13,680 bases of DNA from CBDTTW01 sp965363675 (GCA_965363675.1 CBDTTW010000079.1:1-13680); one strand, 5' to 3'. Positions 1-7,768 are shown, counted from the stretch's first letter. Notes: generated from the sequence alone by a model not told the origin. Numbers and translations are program-made.

Positions 1-1925
1 AAGTCGGCCTGCCACTCCTGAAGCTGCCCGGCGCGCCCGATCCGGTAGGGCGCCAGCTCCCGGACGCGCGCCTCCAGGGTGTCGGCGAGCGCCGCGTCGG
101 CGCCGAGGAGGCGGGCGGCCTCGGCGGTGCGGCCGAACACTTCGCGCACGATGGCAAGGTCCATCGTCGGCCCCTGGCTCGCGGCGGCGCGCAGGCCCTC
201 GCCGTAGAGGAAGTTGTTCTCGGGCGACGTGCCGACCGGCGTCGTCCACTGCCCGGCGTCGTTGCGCACGATCCAGTCGAGATAAAAGAGGGCGGCCCCC
301 TTGAGCGCCGGGTAAGCCGTCTGCCGCAAAAACGCCTCGTCGCCGGAGAACAGGTAGTGCTCCCAGAGGTGGCTGACGAGCCAGCCGGAGCCCATCGGCC
401 AGAAGGCGGCCTGCGTCTGCCCGTCTACGGGCTCGGTGTTGCGCCAGATGCCGATGTTGTGGTGCGCCACCCACCCGCGCGCGCCGTAGAGGCGCCGCGC
501 CGTCTGCGCGCCGCGCACCGCGGCCTCGCGCACCAGTCGGAACAGCGGCTCGTGGCACTCGGCAAGGTTGCCGACTTCCGCGGGCCAGTAGTTCATCTCG
601 GTGTTGATGTTGATGGTATAGGTGGCGTTCCAGGGCGGAATGACGAGGTCATTCCAGAGGCCCTGCAAATTCATCGGCTGGCCGCCCGCGCGCGAGCCGG
701 CGATCATGAGATAACGGGCAAACTGAAAGTAGAGCGCCGCCAGGCTTTCGTCGGCGCCGTCGGCGAAGCCCCGGATGCGGGCGTCGGTGGGCTGCGCAGC
801 GGCCGGGCCGGGCCGCCCGAGGCGCAGATACACCCGGTTGAACAGCCCCTGGTAGTCCGCGACGTGCGCCGCATGCAGGCGTTCGTACGGCTGGTCTGCG
901 GCGGCCTCCAGGGCGGTTGCCAGACGCGCGCGCGCGATTTCCGGGCGGCCGGCGGGGCTGCGGTCGAAGCCCTCGAAGCTCGTCTCGGCGCCGACGACCA
1001 GCACGACCTCGCGGGCGCGGCGCACGTGCACCCCTCCGGCATCGGCCCACACTTTGCCGCCCTCGTGCGCGGCCACGGCAAGGCCCGCCGCGAACGGCAT
1101 CCCGAGGCCGCCCACCTCCTCCGGGTAAAGCACCCTCGCGGCCTCCGGGGTGCGGCCCCCCTCGGCGTCCCATAGTTCGGGGTATTTGCGCTGCTCGCCG
1201 TCCTGCTCCACCTGCTCCAGCGGGCGCCGCAGCACCAGGCCGGGGGCGCGGCCCTCGATGCGGTAGCGCAGGCCCCGGCCGCGCACCCGCGCCGGGTGCG
1301 GCGTGGCAAAGCGCGCGTCGAAGCTGAGCGCCCCATCCCGGTCCGCCGTAAGCCGCACCACGAGGACGCCCGCCGGCCTGCTGGCGAAGACCTCCCGGCG
1401 AAACGCCACGCCCCGCTGCCGGTGCTCTACGGTCGCTACGGCCGTCCTCAGGTCGAGCGCGCGCCGGTAACCGGTCACGGCCGAGGTATCCGTGAACGCG
1501 ATCCAGAGGTCGCCCACCGGCTGGTACGACTCCTGGTTGCGCCCCAGCCACCGCCGGTCGATGAAGGCGTCGGCCTCGCGGAAGCGCCCCTCGGCCAGCA
1601 GGGCCCGCACCTGGGGCAGCTCGCCCCGGATGTCGATGTCGCGGAACGTGTGGTCCGGGTCGCCGGAATAAAGCGTGTTCTCATTCAGTTGCAGCCGCTC
1701 GCGGCGCGGATCGCCGAAAAGCATCGCCCCGAGACGGCCGTTGCCCAGCGGAATCGCTTCCGTCCATGCCGAAGCCGGGCGGTCGTACCACGTCGTAAGG
1801 TCGGGAGCCTCCTGCGCCGACGCGCCCGGCAGGCCCCTGCATACCACCGCCGCAAGCAGCGCAGCCGCGCAAAATCCGAAGCGCCGGGGCGGGAGCATCC
1901 GAGCAGACGAGCGCATAGGGGTCAT
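1..1925 (-). CDS. Secreted GH95-type alpha-L-fucosidase, N-terminal 641 residues (3' end outside window)
   Basis: The minus-strand frame from the ATG at 1923-1925 stays open to the left edge, giving 641 complete codons of a protein of the GH95 family (alpha-L-fucosidases, some alpha-L-galactosidases; family usually about 750-850 residues). Residues 1-37 form a signal peptide with a basic start, an Ala/Leu/Val core and an ASA-Q cleavage site, so the enzyme is exported. A beta-sandwich domain follows, opening with the family-typical WYDRPASAWTEAIPLGNG. The helical barrel carries NINTEMNYWPAE (N439, N441), matching the paired Asn that activate water in characterised GH95 enzymes, and GTSPENNF with E569, the expected general acid. 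The catalytic Asp region lies beyond the edge. A second Met four codons in is an alternative start; neither has a Shine-Dalgarno sequence. It lies 80 bases downstream of elyC and is probably the last gene of the regulator-elyC unit. Substrate (fucose versus galactose) cannot be told from sequence. Confidence 0.9.
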   Translation of the reverse strand, partial: MTPMRSSARMLPPRRFGFCAAALLAAVVCRGLPGASAQEAPDLTTWYDRPASAWTEAIPLGNGRLGAMLFGDPRRERLQLNENTLYSGDPDHTFRDIDIRGELPQVRALLAEGRFREADAFIDRRWLGRNQESYQPVGDLWIAFTDTSAVTGYRRALDLRTAVATVEHRQRGVAFRREVFASRPAGVLVVRLTADRDGALSFDARFATPHPARVRGRGLRYRIEGRAPGLVLRRPLEQVEQDGEQRKYPELWDAEGGRTPEAARVLYPEEVGGLGMPFAAGLAVAAHEGGKVWADAGGVHVRRAREVVLVVGAETSFEGFDRSPAGRPEIARARLATALEAAADQPYERLHAAHVADYQGLFNRVYLRLGRPGPAAAQPTDARIRGFADGADESLAALYFQFARYLMIAGSRAGGQPMNLQGLWNDLVIPPWNATYTININTEMNYWPAEVGNLAECHEPLFRLVREAAVRGAQTARRLYGARGWVAHHNIGIWRNTEPVDGQTQAAFWPMGSGWLVSHLWEHYLFSGDEAFLRQTAYPALKGAALFYLDWIVRNDAGQWTTPVGTSPENNFLYGEGLRAAASQGPTMDLAIVREVFGRTAEAARLLGADAALADTLEARVRELAPYRIGRAGQLQEWQAD

Positions 1926-2005
1926 GTAAGGCGAGAATGCAGAGGCGGCGGGGCGGTAGGTCCGAAGCAAGTTACGGCATATCGGCGCAAGCAGGCGCCC
2001 GTTCG

Positions 2006-2767
2006 TCAGGGGCTTCGGAGGCGATACCAGGCCATGCCGAGGTATTCCTTAAGGCTCAGGTCGGCCACGCGGAGGTTGTCGGCGTCGGGGAAAACATTCG
2101 ACCACCACGCCGCCGCGCCGCCTTTGAGCAGCCGCCCTGCCGGCGCCGGAAGCGGCTGCAACCCTGCCTGCCGGAACAGATACTGCGCGCGGGGCATGTG
2201 GAATGCCGACGTGACGAGCACGAACGGCTCGGCGCCGACGATGCGCCCGACGTTGCGGGCCTGGTCGTCGGTGTCCATCGAGGCTTCCTCCACGAGGATG
2301 CGCGCCTCGGGGGCGCCCAGCGCAAGCGCGGCCTCGCGCAGCACCGAGGCTTCGGAGAGGCGCGCCCCGCCGATGCGCGCCCCCGAGACGACCAGGCGCG
2401 CCGAAGGGCACGCCCGCAGGCGGCGCAAGCCCTCGGCCAGGCGCGCCAGCGCCGCAAAGCTTAGCTGCTCGTTGGGCGGCAGGCCCGCCGCGTCCGAAGC
2501 GCCGCCGCCCAGCACGACGATGTAGGGCGTGCACACGGTCGCCTGCGCCGTATCGGCGGGCGCGGCCCCTTCCAGGCTCCCGAGGAGCGCCCCCGGCAAG
2601 GGCGGATACGAAAACACGAGCAGCAGCCCGAAGGCCGCCGTCAGGAGCGCCCGCCCCCACCGCCGGCCCCGCCCCGCCCAGAGCAGCGCCAGCCCCGCCG
2701 CCGCCAGCACGAGCGCCAGCGGCAGCGGAAAGAAAAGCGTGGTGACGAGTTTCTTGAAGGCGAACAT
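2006..2767 (-). CDS. elyC: ElyC/YdcF-type DUF218 inner-membrane protein
   Basis: The 253-residue protein resembles E. coli ElyC in length and layout. Two N-terminal membrane helices (about residues 5-28 and 35-55) are followed by a DUF218 domain with YIVVLGGG near residue 82, a downstream SGA segment, and the stretch FVLVTSAFHMPRAQYLF followed by the PLPAPAG segment also found in ElyC. ElyC is an envelope-biogenesis factor linked to undecaprenyl-phosphate supply and peptidoglycan integrity in E. coli; its biochemical reaction is not settled. I chose the ATG at 2765-2767 because GGAG lies about 6 bases upstream and because the E. coli protein also opens with a short hydrophobic-basic start (FKK). 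An in-frame start at 2803 would overlap the regulator gene. The gap to the upstream regulator stop is 19 bases, so the two are probably co-transcribed. Placement with a fucosidase suggests either simple read-through or an envelope-stress link. Confidence 0.85.
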   Translation of the reverse strand: MFAFKKLVTTLFFPLPLALVLAAAGLALLWAGRGRRWGRALLTAAFGLLLVFSYPPLPGALLGSLEGAAPADTAQATVCTPYIVVLGGGASDAAGLPPNEQLSFAALARLAEGLRRLRACPSARLVVSGARIGGARLSEASVLREAALALGAPEARILVEEASMDTDDQARNVGRIVGAEPFVLVTSAFHMPRAQYLFRQAGLQPLPAPAGRLLKGGAAAWWSNVFPDADNLRVADLSLKEYLGMAWYRLRSP

Positions 2768-2786
2768 ACGCGCTCCGGCTGCGCGG

Positions 2787-3557
2787 CTAGACCGTCGCCC
2801 CAAGCAGCGAGGTCACGAAGTCGGACATGCGCTGATCCCTGCCGATGTCTTCCAGGAGGCGCTCGGCGGCGGCGTCCAGGTGCTCGGCCAGGCGCCGGGC
2901 CGCCAGATCCGGGTCGCGCGCGAACACGGCCTCCAGCACCGCGTCATGCTCCGCGACCAGCTCCCCAACGATGGAGCGCTTGTCCGTGCCGGTTTTCATC
3001 CAGATGCCGAAGAGCATGCGCATGCCGTCCACGAAATGCACGATCACGCTGTTGTGGCTGGCGCGGGCCAAGAGCACGTGGTACTCCAGGTCGCAGCGGG
3101 CGGCGGCGGCAGGGTCGCCGAGCGCGGCGCGCATGCTGCCCATGACGGCCGTGAGCTGCGCCCGATCCTCGTCGGTGTGCCGGAGCGCCGCCAGGCGCAC
3201 CGCCTCGACTTCGAGCAGACGCCGCGCCTCGATGACCTCGTGCACTTTCGAGCGCTGCACCATCAGCCCCAGGCCGAGCAGCCGATCCACAGCGCCGTTG
3301 CCGCTGCCGCTGACGTAGGTGCCCGAACCCTGGCGCGCATGCACCGCCCCAATGAAGGCCAGCGACCGGATCGCCTCGCGCACCGACGAGCGCCCCACGC
3401 CCAGCATTTCGCTCAGCCGGCGCTCGGTGGGCAGGCGCGTGCCCGGCTCGGCGGCGGCCACGAGCTGCGCCAGCCGCGCCGTAATCTCGATGTGCAAATC
3501 GTCGCGCCCGAGCGGCGCATGCGACGGCTCAGAAACGGGTTCCATGACGGAAGGCAT
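2787..3557 (-). CDS. GntR-family regulator, FadR/FCD subfamily
   Basis: The 256-residue protein has a winged helix-turn-helix at about residues 20-85. Within it are the PTERRLSEMLGVGRSSVREAI recognition region and the GSGTYV wing. A helical FCD ligand domain spans about 95-235. D156, H160, H204 and H226 sit where FCD proteins hold their metal, so a metal-assisted small acid (often a sugar acid or organic acid) is the likely effector. Family members are usually local repressors of catabolic genes. It heads a minus-strand unit with elyC (19-base gap) and the fucosidase, which makes these the obvious targets, along with its own promoter in 3558-3803. Two starts are possible, 3557 and the Met four codons later at 3545; neither has a clear ribosome site. 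The effector is unknown. Confidence 0.9.
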   Translation of the reverse strand: MPSVMEPVSEPSHAPLGRDDLHIEITARLAQLVAAAEPGTRLPTERRLSEMLGVGRSSVREAIRSLAFIGAVHARQGSGTYVSGSGNGAVDRLLGLGLMVQRSKVHEVIEARRLLEVEAVRLAALRHTDEDRAQLTAVMGSMRAALGDPAAAARCDLEYHVLLARASHNSVIVHFVDGMRMLFGIWMKTGTDKRSIVGELVAEHDAVLEAVFARDPDLAARRLAEHLDAAAERLLEDIGRDQRMSDFVTSLLGATV

Positions 3558-3803
3558 AGCCGGGGAAGGTTCTCGGCGGCCCGTGCAAGGCCGCCATGCG
3601 GGGATGAACGCTAAGATAGGACCGCCGCGCGGATAACGCCGCAGACAAGCGCCCCCCCGGCCGTAAGAAAAACGGCAGCCCCCCGAGCGTTACCATCCTG
3701 TCAAAACGGGGCCTGCGCCCTCCGACGGCGCCCGCCCCGGAGAACCCTTTTGCCCTCTCCGGGATTCTGGAAACGTAGCGCTTGAACCGCACCCCTCACC
3801 CTA
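3558..3803. promoter_or_regulatory. Divergent intergenic region between GntR regulator and SnoaL-like gene, with two hairpins
   Basis: These 246 bases separate divergent starts and must hold both promoters. Seen directly are an 8-bp perfect inverted repeat, CCCGGAGA (3736-3743) and TCTCCGGG (3756-3763), around a 12-base loop, and a smaller one, GCCGT-N7-ACGGC (about 3660-3676). Either could be the operator of the adjacent regulator, since GntR proteins bind short dyads near their own gene. On the minus strand TTGACA occurs near 3697-3702, but no convincing -10 follows at the right spacing. No full promoter can be called. Confidence 0.35.
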
Positions 3804-4217
3804 ATGCAAACAAAAGAGATGGCGCAAGAAATAGCAGACCAGTTCATGCAGGCGCTCCAGGCGGCCGAAGCCTCCCGAGACGTCGCCCCCCTTACACCCC
3901 TGTTCGCCGACGACGCGACGCTGCGCAGCGCCGCACTCTCGCAGCGCTACGACGGGGCCGAGGGAGCCGAAGCCTTCTGGCAGCGCTACCTGGATGCGTT
4001 CCGGGAGATTCGCTCCGAGTTTACCGCCGTCACGTCGGCCGACGGGCGGGCCGTGCTCGAATGGGTCTCGCGGGGCAAGCTGCCCTCGGGCGCGCCCATC
4101 ACCTACGAGGGCGTCAGCATCCTGGAGACCGCCGACGGACGCATCCACGCCTTCCGGACGTACTACGACTCGGCGGCCTTCACGCCGGTCGTCGCGGCGG
4201 AGAAAAGCGGCGCCTAA
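3804..4217 (+). CDS. SnoaL/NTF2-like cystatin-fold protein
   Basis: The 137-residue protein has the SnoaL-like arrangement. An N-terminal helix pair (residues 1-30) is followed by an LFADDATLRS strand, then AEGAEAFWQRYLDAF, and then curled strands ending in GRIHAFRTYYD near residues 111-121. The family is a cone-shaped alpha+beta barrel used as a polyketide cyclase, isomerase or ligand-binding subunit; members this size are mostly uncharacterised and usually dimers. There is no signal peptide, so it is cytoplasmic. It is one of only two plus-strand genes here and is divergent from the GntR regulator, which may therefore control it. Its TAA shares four bases with the stop of the convergent GH5-like gene. 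The start at 3804 has no Shine-Dalgarno sequence. The substrate cannot be predicted. Confidence 0.8.
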   Translation: MQTKEMAQEIADQFMQALQAAEASRDVAPLTPLFADDATLRSAALSQRYDGAEGAEAFWQRYLDAFREIRSEFTAVTSADGRAVLEWVSRGKLPSGAPITYEGVSILETADGRIHAFRTYYDSAAFTPVVAAEKSGA

Positions 4218-5233
4218 CGATGGTCGCCGCGCGGCGCGTACCGCTCCCGGAGCGCAAGAAACTCGAACACCATCCGGTGATACGAACTGAACTCGGGGTC
4301 CGGAATGCCTGAGGGTGGAACCTCCGGCGCCCCCGCGCCCGTCTGGAACATATCGTGGTGGTACACTACGTAGCCGCCGGCCGCCCAGACGCCCGCGATG
4401 TGCAGGATGTGGTCGAACGGCGAGGTCCGCTCGCCCGGCCCGCCGAACGCCTTCGTGCCGTTGCGCGCCGGCTCGTCGTCCACGACCGGCTTGCCGTATT
4501 TCGCCCGCAGCAGCCCGATCTCGTGCGGCGCAATGCGCCAGTGGGCGTCGGTGTGGCGCGAGGTGTGGGGCGAGAGGAAGTCCAGCGCGCGGTTTTCGGC
4601 GTCGCTGCCCAAGTCGCCCGAAAACCCCGGCGCGTTGGTGACCAGCCGCGCCGGGTCCACGCCCTTGATCGTCTTCACATGTTCGGCCACCCGCTCGTCG
4701 TGTTCGTTCCAGATCTGGAGCGCGACGTTGCGATACGGCCGCAGCAGGCGCGCCACGGCGGCCGTGGCCCGGTCCGACGCCTCAGGGCTGAGGCGGATGT
4801 TCTCGCGCCGGCTTTCACGGGCGTAGAGCGCCAGGAGCAGCGCCATGCCCTCGGCGTCGGCGTCGCGGGCGATCTCGACGAGCCGTTCGGCATAGGCAGG
4901 CTCCAGCGAGCCGTCGGCGCGGTAAAGCGTGCAGGTGGGGCACGCGTCCACGAAGCCGCGCGCGTTGTCCCACTGCCCCCACACGCGGATCACGTTGACG
5001 CCGTAGCCCTTGAATTTGCGGAGCCACGCCCGCCGCGCCTCCGAGGTTTCGTTGAAGGCCGGGTTGAAGAGCGCGTTGAAAAAGCTGACGCCGGTGTAGG
5101 AAAACGGCTCGCCGTCGAGCGTGAAGCGCGTCCCCTCGATCCCGAGCGTGTGACCCGGCGACGGCTGCGCGCGGCTCGCGGCGGTCAGTGTCAGGGAAAG
5201 GACGAGCGCGCAAACAACCTGGGGAAGACGCAT
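4214..5233 (-). CDS. Secreted GH5-like (clan GH-A) glycoside hydrolase
   Basis: The 339-residue protein begins with a signal peptide (residues 1-22, cut after SRA). A TIM-barrel follows: the N-terminal GVNVIRVWGQWDN strand (78-90) and the strand-4 motif QIWNEHDE, where N176-E177 is the typical acid/base pair of clan GH-A. GKPVVDDEP at 247-255 carries E254 as the probable nucleophile. Family 5 enzymes cut beta-glucans, mannans or related polysaccharides by retaining hydrolysis; the true substrate here is unknown and the homology may be to an uncharacterised subfamily. C98 and C101 (ACPTC) could form a disulfide after export. Its 3' end overlaps the SnoaL gene by the four bases CTAA. A terminator-like hairpin sits about 50 bases before the start. 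No Shine-Dalgarno sequence is seen at 5233. Confidence 0.8.
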   Translation of the reverse strand: MRLPQVVCALVLSLTLTAASRAQPSPGHTLGIEGTRFTLDGEPFSYTGVSFFNALFNPAFNETSEARRAWLRKFKGYGVNVIRVWGQWDNARGFVDACPTCTLYRADGSLEPAYAERLVEIARDADAEGMALLLALYARESRRENIRLSPEASDRATAAVARLLRPYRNVALQIWNEHDERVAEHVKTIKGVDPARLVTNAPGFSGDLGSDAENRALDFLSPHTSRHTDAHWRIAPHEIGLLRAKYGKPVVDDEPARNGTKAFGGPGERTSPFDHILHIAGVWAAGGYVVYHHDMFQTGAGAPEVPPSGIPDPEFSSYHRMVFEFLALRERYAPRGDHR

Positions 5234-5554
5234 GGCGGGAAGCCTTCAGGTGGGGGGACCCCTGCACAAGGTGCAACGACAAAAGGCTGCGCTCTTACGG
5301 GAGCACAGCCTGTAATCGTCCACCGGATCGCCGCCGACCCGCCGCCTTACGGGGAGGGCGCTGCCGAGCGCAAAAGGTTCTCGCGGCGATAGGGTACGCT
5401 GCTAGAGACGCCGCGCCGGACGGTAAAGATTCGGCCCAGGGTATTACGATCTTGAAAACTATACGCTCGCCATTCGCAGAACGTAACACCTTGGCCGGAT
5501 CCTGTGCGACCCCCGGCGTTTATGTTGCTCATAGAATGAAACAGGATACTGAAA
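5234..5554. other. 321-base divergent intergenic region without a recognisable gene
   Basis: This stretch lies between the start of the GH5-like gene (minus) and the start of the small helical protein (plus). It holds the hairpin listed at 5281-5311 and otherwise no supported gene, RNA or repeat. It must contain promoters in both directions. I searched by eye for TAnnTTTG and for -35/-10 pairs and found no convincing match; AGGATACTGAAA precedes the ATG at 5555 and gives a weak, distant AGGA ribosome site. Confidence 0.6.
5281..5311 (-). terminator. Terminator-like hairpin in the leader of the GH5-like gene
   Basis: Read on the minus strand, AGGCTG (5306-5311), one mismatch, GCTC, a 6-base loop, GAGC and CAGCCT (5284-5289) form a stem of 6 + 4 bp, followed by TTTTGTC. 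This is the order stem then U-run expected of an intrinsic terminator, but the U-run is short. No minus-strand gene ends just upstream, so it would lie in the 5' leader of the GH5-like gene; an attenuator role is possible. Confidence 0.4.
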
Positions 5555-5800
5555 ATGCCTAACGATCTGGAGAAGCGCACTGATTTTGAGGCGGGCAACG
5601 ATTCGATGGTTGCCCAGGCGGAGCACCATGTGCGCCAAGCCGTCAGCAGCCTCAAACACGCTGCGCTCGCCTCGCGCCATGAGCGCCACGAACACCAGGC
5701 GGACGCCCTCGAAGCCTTGTGCGCGGAACTGGAAGCCAAGGCCACGCTGCTCGGCAAAATGCGCAACCTGAAGGACGCCCCCCAGGACCGCGCGCCCTGA
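5555..5800 (+). CDS. Small His-rich helical protein of unknown function
   Basis: The 81-residue protein has no family I recognise. It is charged and predicted mostly helical from about residue 12 to 72, with hydrophobic spacing suggestive of a helical hairpin or coiled coil (VRQAVSSLKHAALA, then ADALEALCAELEAKATLL). Six His (24, 25, 35, 42, 45, 47) cluster on the middle of the helix and there is one Cys (56). No signal peptide or membrane segment is present. Support for it being real: an ATG at 5555 with an AGGA about 10 bases upstream, a typical acidic/basic composition rather than the Arg/Pro-rich look of antisense frames, and a strong terminator 37 bases after its stop. It stands alone on the plus strand between two minus-strand genes. 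Metal binding is a guess from the His cluster only. Confidence 0.7.
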   Translation: MPNDLEKRTDFEAGNDSMVAQAEHHVRQAVSSLKHAALASRHERHEHQADALEALCAELEAKATLLGKMRNLKDAPQDRAP

Positions 5801-5836
5801 GCGCGGCGCCCGGAGGCGCGAACCTTATAAGCCGAC

Positions 5837-5876
5837 AAGAGCGGCGGCGCCTCAGGGCGCCGCCGCTCTTTTGTTG
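5837..5876 (+). terminator. Strong intrinsic terminator after the small helical protein
   Basis: A perfect 15-bp stem (5837-5851 with 5856-5870) around the loop TCAG is followed on the plus strand by TTTTGTTGTTT (the stem's last two T's plus 5871-5879). It ends the gene at 5555-5800. On the minus strand the hairpin is followed only by GTCGGC, but it also sits just past the stop of the 5900-7768 gene, so it may work in both directions. Confidence 0.9.
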
Positions 5877-5899
5877 TTTCACGCCGGGACAAGCCGGAC

Positions 5900-7768
5900 T
5901 CAGGCCGAGAGGTAGTGTATCGTAGCCTCGGAGGTGGCTTCCGTCGTGTAGGTGACCGGCATAAGGCGCATCTCCATCATGCGGCACTTTACGCCCAGGT
6001 CCTCACATGCCTCGCGGATAGCCGCCTTGCGCGCCGGGGTCATGCGGTTGGCGCTGATGATGACCTCCGAGATTTCGTGGCGGCTGCACAGCAGCGGCAA
6101 GTCGCGGAAGGCGCCGACGATCTGCAAGCCGTGCAGGGTGAGCCCCTTCTTGAGCGGGTCGTCGTCGATGAAGCCCACCGGGATCAGCTCGTGCTCGGGG
6201 TTCTGGCGCAGCTCGCGCAGAGTCAGCGAGCCGGCGTCGCCCGCGCCGTAGAGCAGCACCTTGCGCCCGTTGCTGCGGTGCACACCTATGAACTGGCGCA
6301 GCGCCCGGAACCCGAACCGGATGCTCAGCAGCGCCATCACCACCAGCAACCAGTCGATGATGAACACCGACGAAGAAAGCAGCAGCCCCGGCGAGGCGAC
6401 GCCGATCACTATGGCGGCGGCCGACGTGGCGACCATTGAGGCCAGCGCCACGCGGAACAGCTCCATCGTGCCGGCATGCCGCCAGATGCCCCGGTACAGC
6501 CCCGACAGGTAGAACACGGGGATTTTGACGAGGATCAGCAAGGGCAGGTGCCGCACGATCATCGCCATCTGCGCCTCGGGCAGGCGGCCCTCGAAGCGGA
6601 TGTCGTAGGCCAGAATGTAGGCGGCCACGATCAGCACCAGGTCGGCCAGCATGCCGAAGGCCGACTTCCACTCGCGCCCGAAGAAGGCGTAGAGCACGGT
6701 GCAGATTTTGGCGGCCAGCGGCGCCGGCGACGAGGCAAAGTCGCCTTTGCGGCTGCGGGCGTACACGTCCACCGTGAACAGGTACACGCCCACCATGATG
6801 AGGCCCGAAACCAGGAACGCCCCGATGCTCACGGCCAGCCACTTGTTCGCGTTGAAGAGCAGCAGGCTCAGGCCGCCGAAGACGCTGCCGATGAACCAGA
6901 GCACGGCCACCGCCCGGCGCTCCGAAAGCCCGAGCAGCACGAGCCGGTGCATGCTGTGGTCGATGCCGCCCTGCGTGATGCTGCGGCCGTGCATCACCCG
7001 GGAGATCGTCACGAGCGTCGTGTCGAAGATCGGCACGGCCAGAATAGCGAACGGCACGAAGAGCACGACGAGCTGGTTGTTGCCGGTCGCCTGAGACTGC
7101 ACGTCCAGCGACAGAATGGCGAGGCTGTAGCCCAGGAACAGGCTGCCGCCGTCGCCCATGAAGATGCGCGCCGGCTTGAAGTTGAACACCAGGAAGCCCG
7201 CCGCCGCGCCGACTACGGAGGCGGCCATCTTCGCCGTCGTGGTGTCGCCGAGCTGCCAGGCCAGGGCGGCCAGCACCGCGGCGGCGATCGTCGAGAGGCC
7301 CGAGGCCAGCCCATCCATGCCGTCGATCAGGTTGACGGCATTCGTGATGCCGATCACCCAGATGAGCGTCAGCGGCAGGCTGACGAACACCGGCAGTCCG
7401 GCGAACGAGGCGCCGGAGTAAAGCGGCAGGCCGGCCGCCACCACCTGCGCCAGCAGCTTCACCGACGGCTTGAGATCGAGCCGGTCGTCGATGACGCCGG
7501 TCAGGAACATGATCGTGCAGCCGATCGCCATCCACGGCGGGATGCCGCCGTTGAGCAGCAGGTTGGCCGCCATCGCCGCCGCGTAAATCGCAATGCCGCC
7601 CATGAGCGCGGTCGGCTTGGTGTGCCAGCGGTCCCCGCGCGGCTTGGCCACCCATCCGAACCGGTGCGCCATGCGGATGACCAGCGGGGTGAAGACCATC
7701 ATCAACAGAAACGACACGAGCCCGATTGCGGGGCTGGCCATCTCGAAGACGTTCGTAAAAAGGTTCAT
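5900..7768 (-). CDS. Polytopic phosphoglycosyltransferase (WecA/MraY type) fused to a FlaA1/CapD-type membrane and Rossmann module
   Basis: The 622-residue protein joins two units. Residues 1 to about 335 are a many-helix WecA/TagO-type transferase, which moves a sugar-1-phosphate from a UDP-sugar to undecaprenyl phosphate at the inner membrane. Signature sites are D94-D95 (GVIDDRLD), NAVNLIDGMDGLASG at 143-157, FMGDGGSLFLG at 203-213 and the His motif HSMHRL at 271-276. Residues about 365-485 are a second four-helix block with YRGIWRHAG (425-433), as in FlaA1/CapD/WbpM proteins. Residues 500-600 are their nucleotide-binding domain (YGAGDAGS at 507-514). The catalytic dehydratase domain that normally follows is absent. 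I chose the ATG at 7768 because the protein then starts just before the first helix; an ATG 26 codons upstream would add a Gly/Pro/Ala-rich tail. It probably starts glycan-repeat assembly for this locus. Confidence 0.9.
   Translation of the reverse strand: MNLFTNVFEMASPAIGLVSFLLMMVFTPLVIRMAHRFGWVAKPRGDRWHTKPTALMGGIAIYAAAMAANLLLNGGIPPWMAIGCTIMFLTGVIDDRLDLKPSVKLLAQVVAAGLPLYSGASFAGLPVFVSLPLTLIWVIGITNAVNLIDGMDGLASGLSTIAAAVLAALAWQLGDTTTAKMAASVVGAAAGFLVFNFKPARIFMGDGGSLFLGYSLAILSLDVQSQATGNNQLVVLFVPFAILAVPIFDTTLVTISRVMHGRSITQGGIDHSMHRLVLLGLSERRAVAVLWFIGSVFGGLSLLLFNANKWLAVSIGAFLVSGLIMVGVYLFTVDVYARSRKGDFASSPAPLAAKICTVLYAFFGREWKSAFGMLADLVLIVAAYILAYDIRFEGRLPEAQMAMIVRHLPLLILVKIPVFYLSGLYRGIWRHAGTMELFRVALASMVATSAAAIVIGVASPGLLLSSSVFIIDWLLVVMALLSIRFGFRALRQFIGVHRSNGRKVLLYGAGDAGSLTLRELRQNPEHELIPVGFIDDDPLKKGLTLHGLQIVGAFRDLPLLCSRHEISEVIISANRMTPARKAAIREACEDLGVKCRMMEMRLMPVTYTTEATSEATIHYLSA

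Noticed and set aside
649..1551. 300-codon minus-strand frame
   Set aside because: It is an out-of-frame shadow of the fucosidase, whose true frame is open from 1925 to the edge with family motifs throughout.
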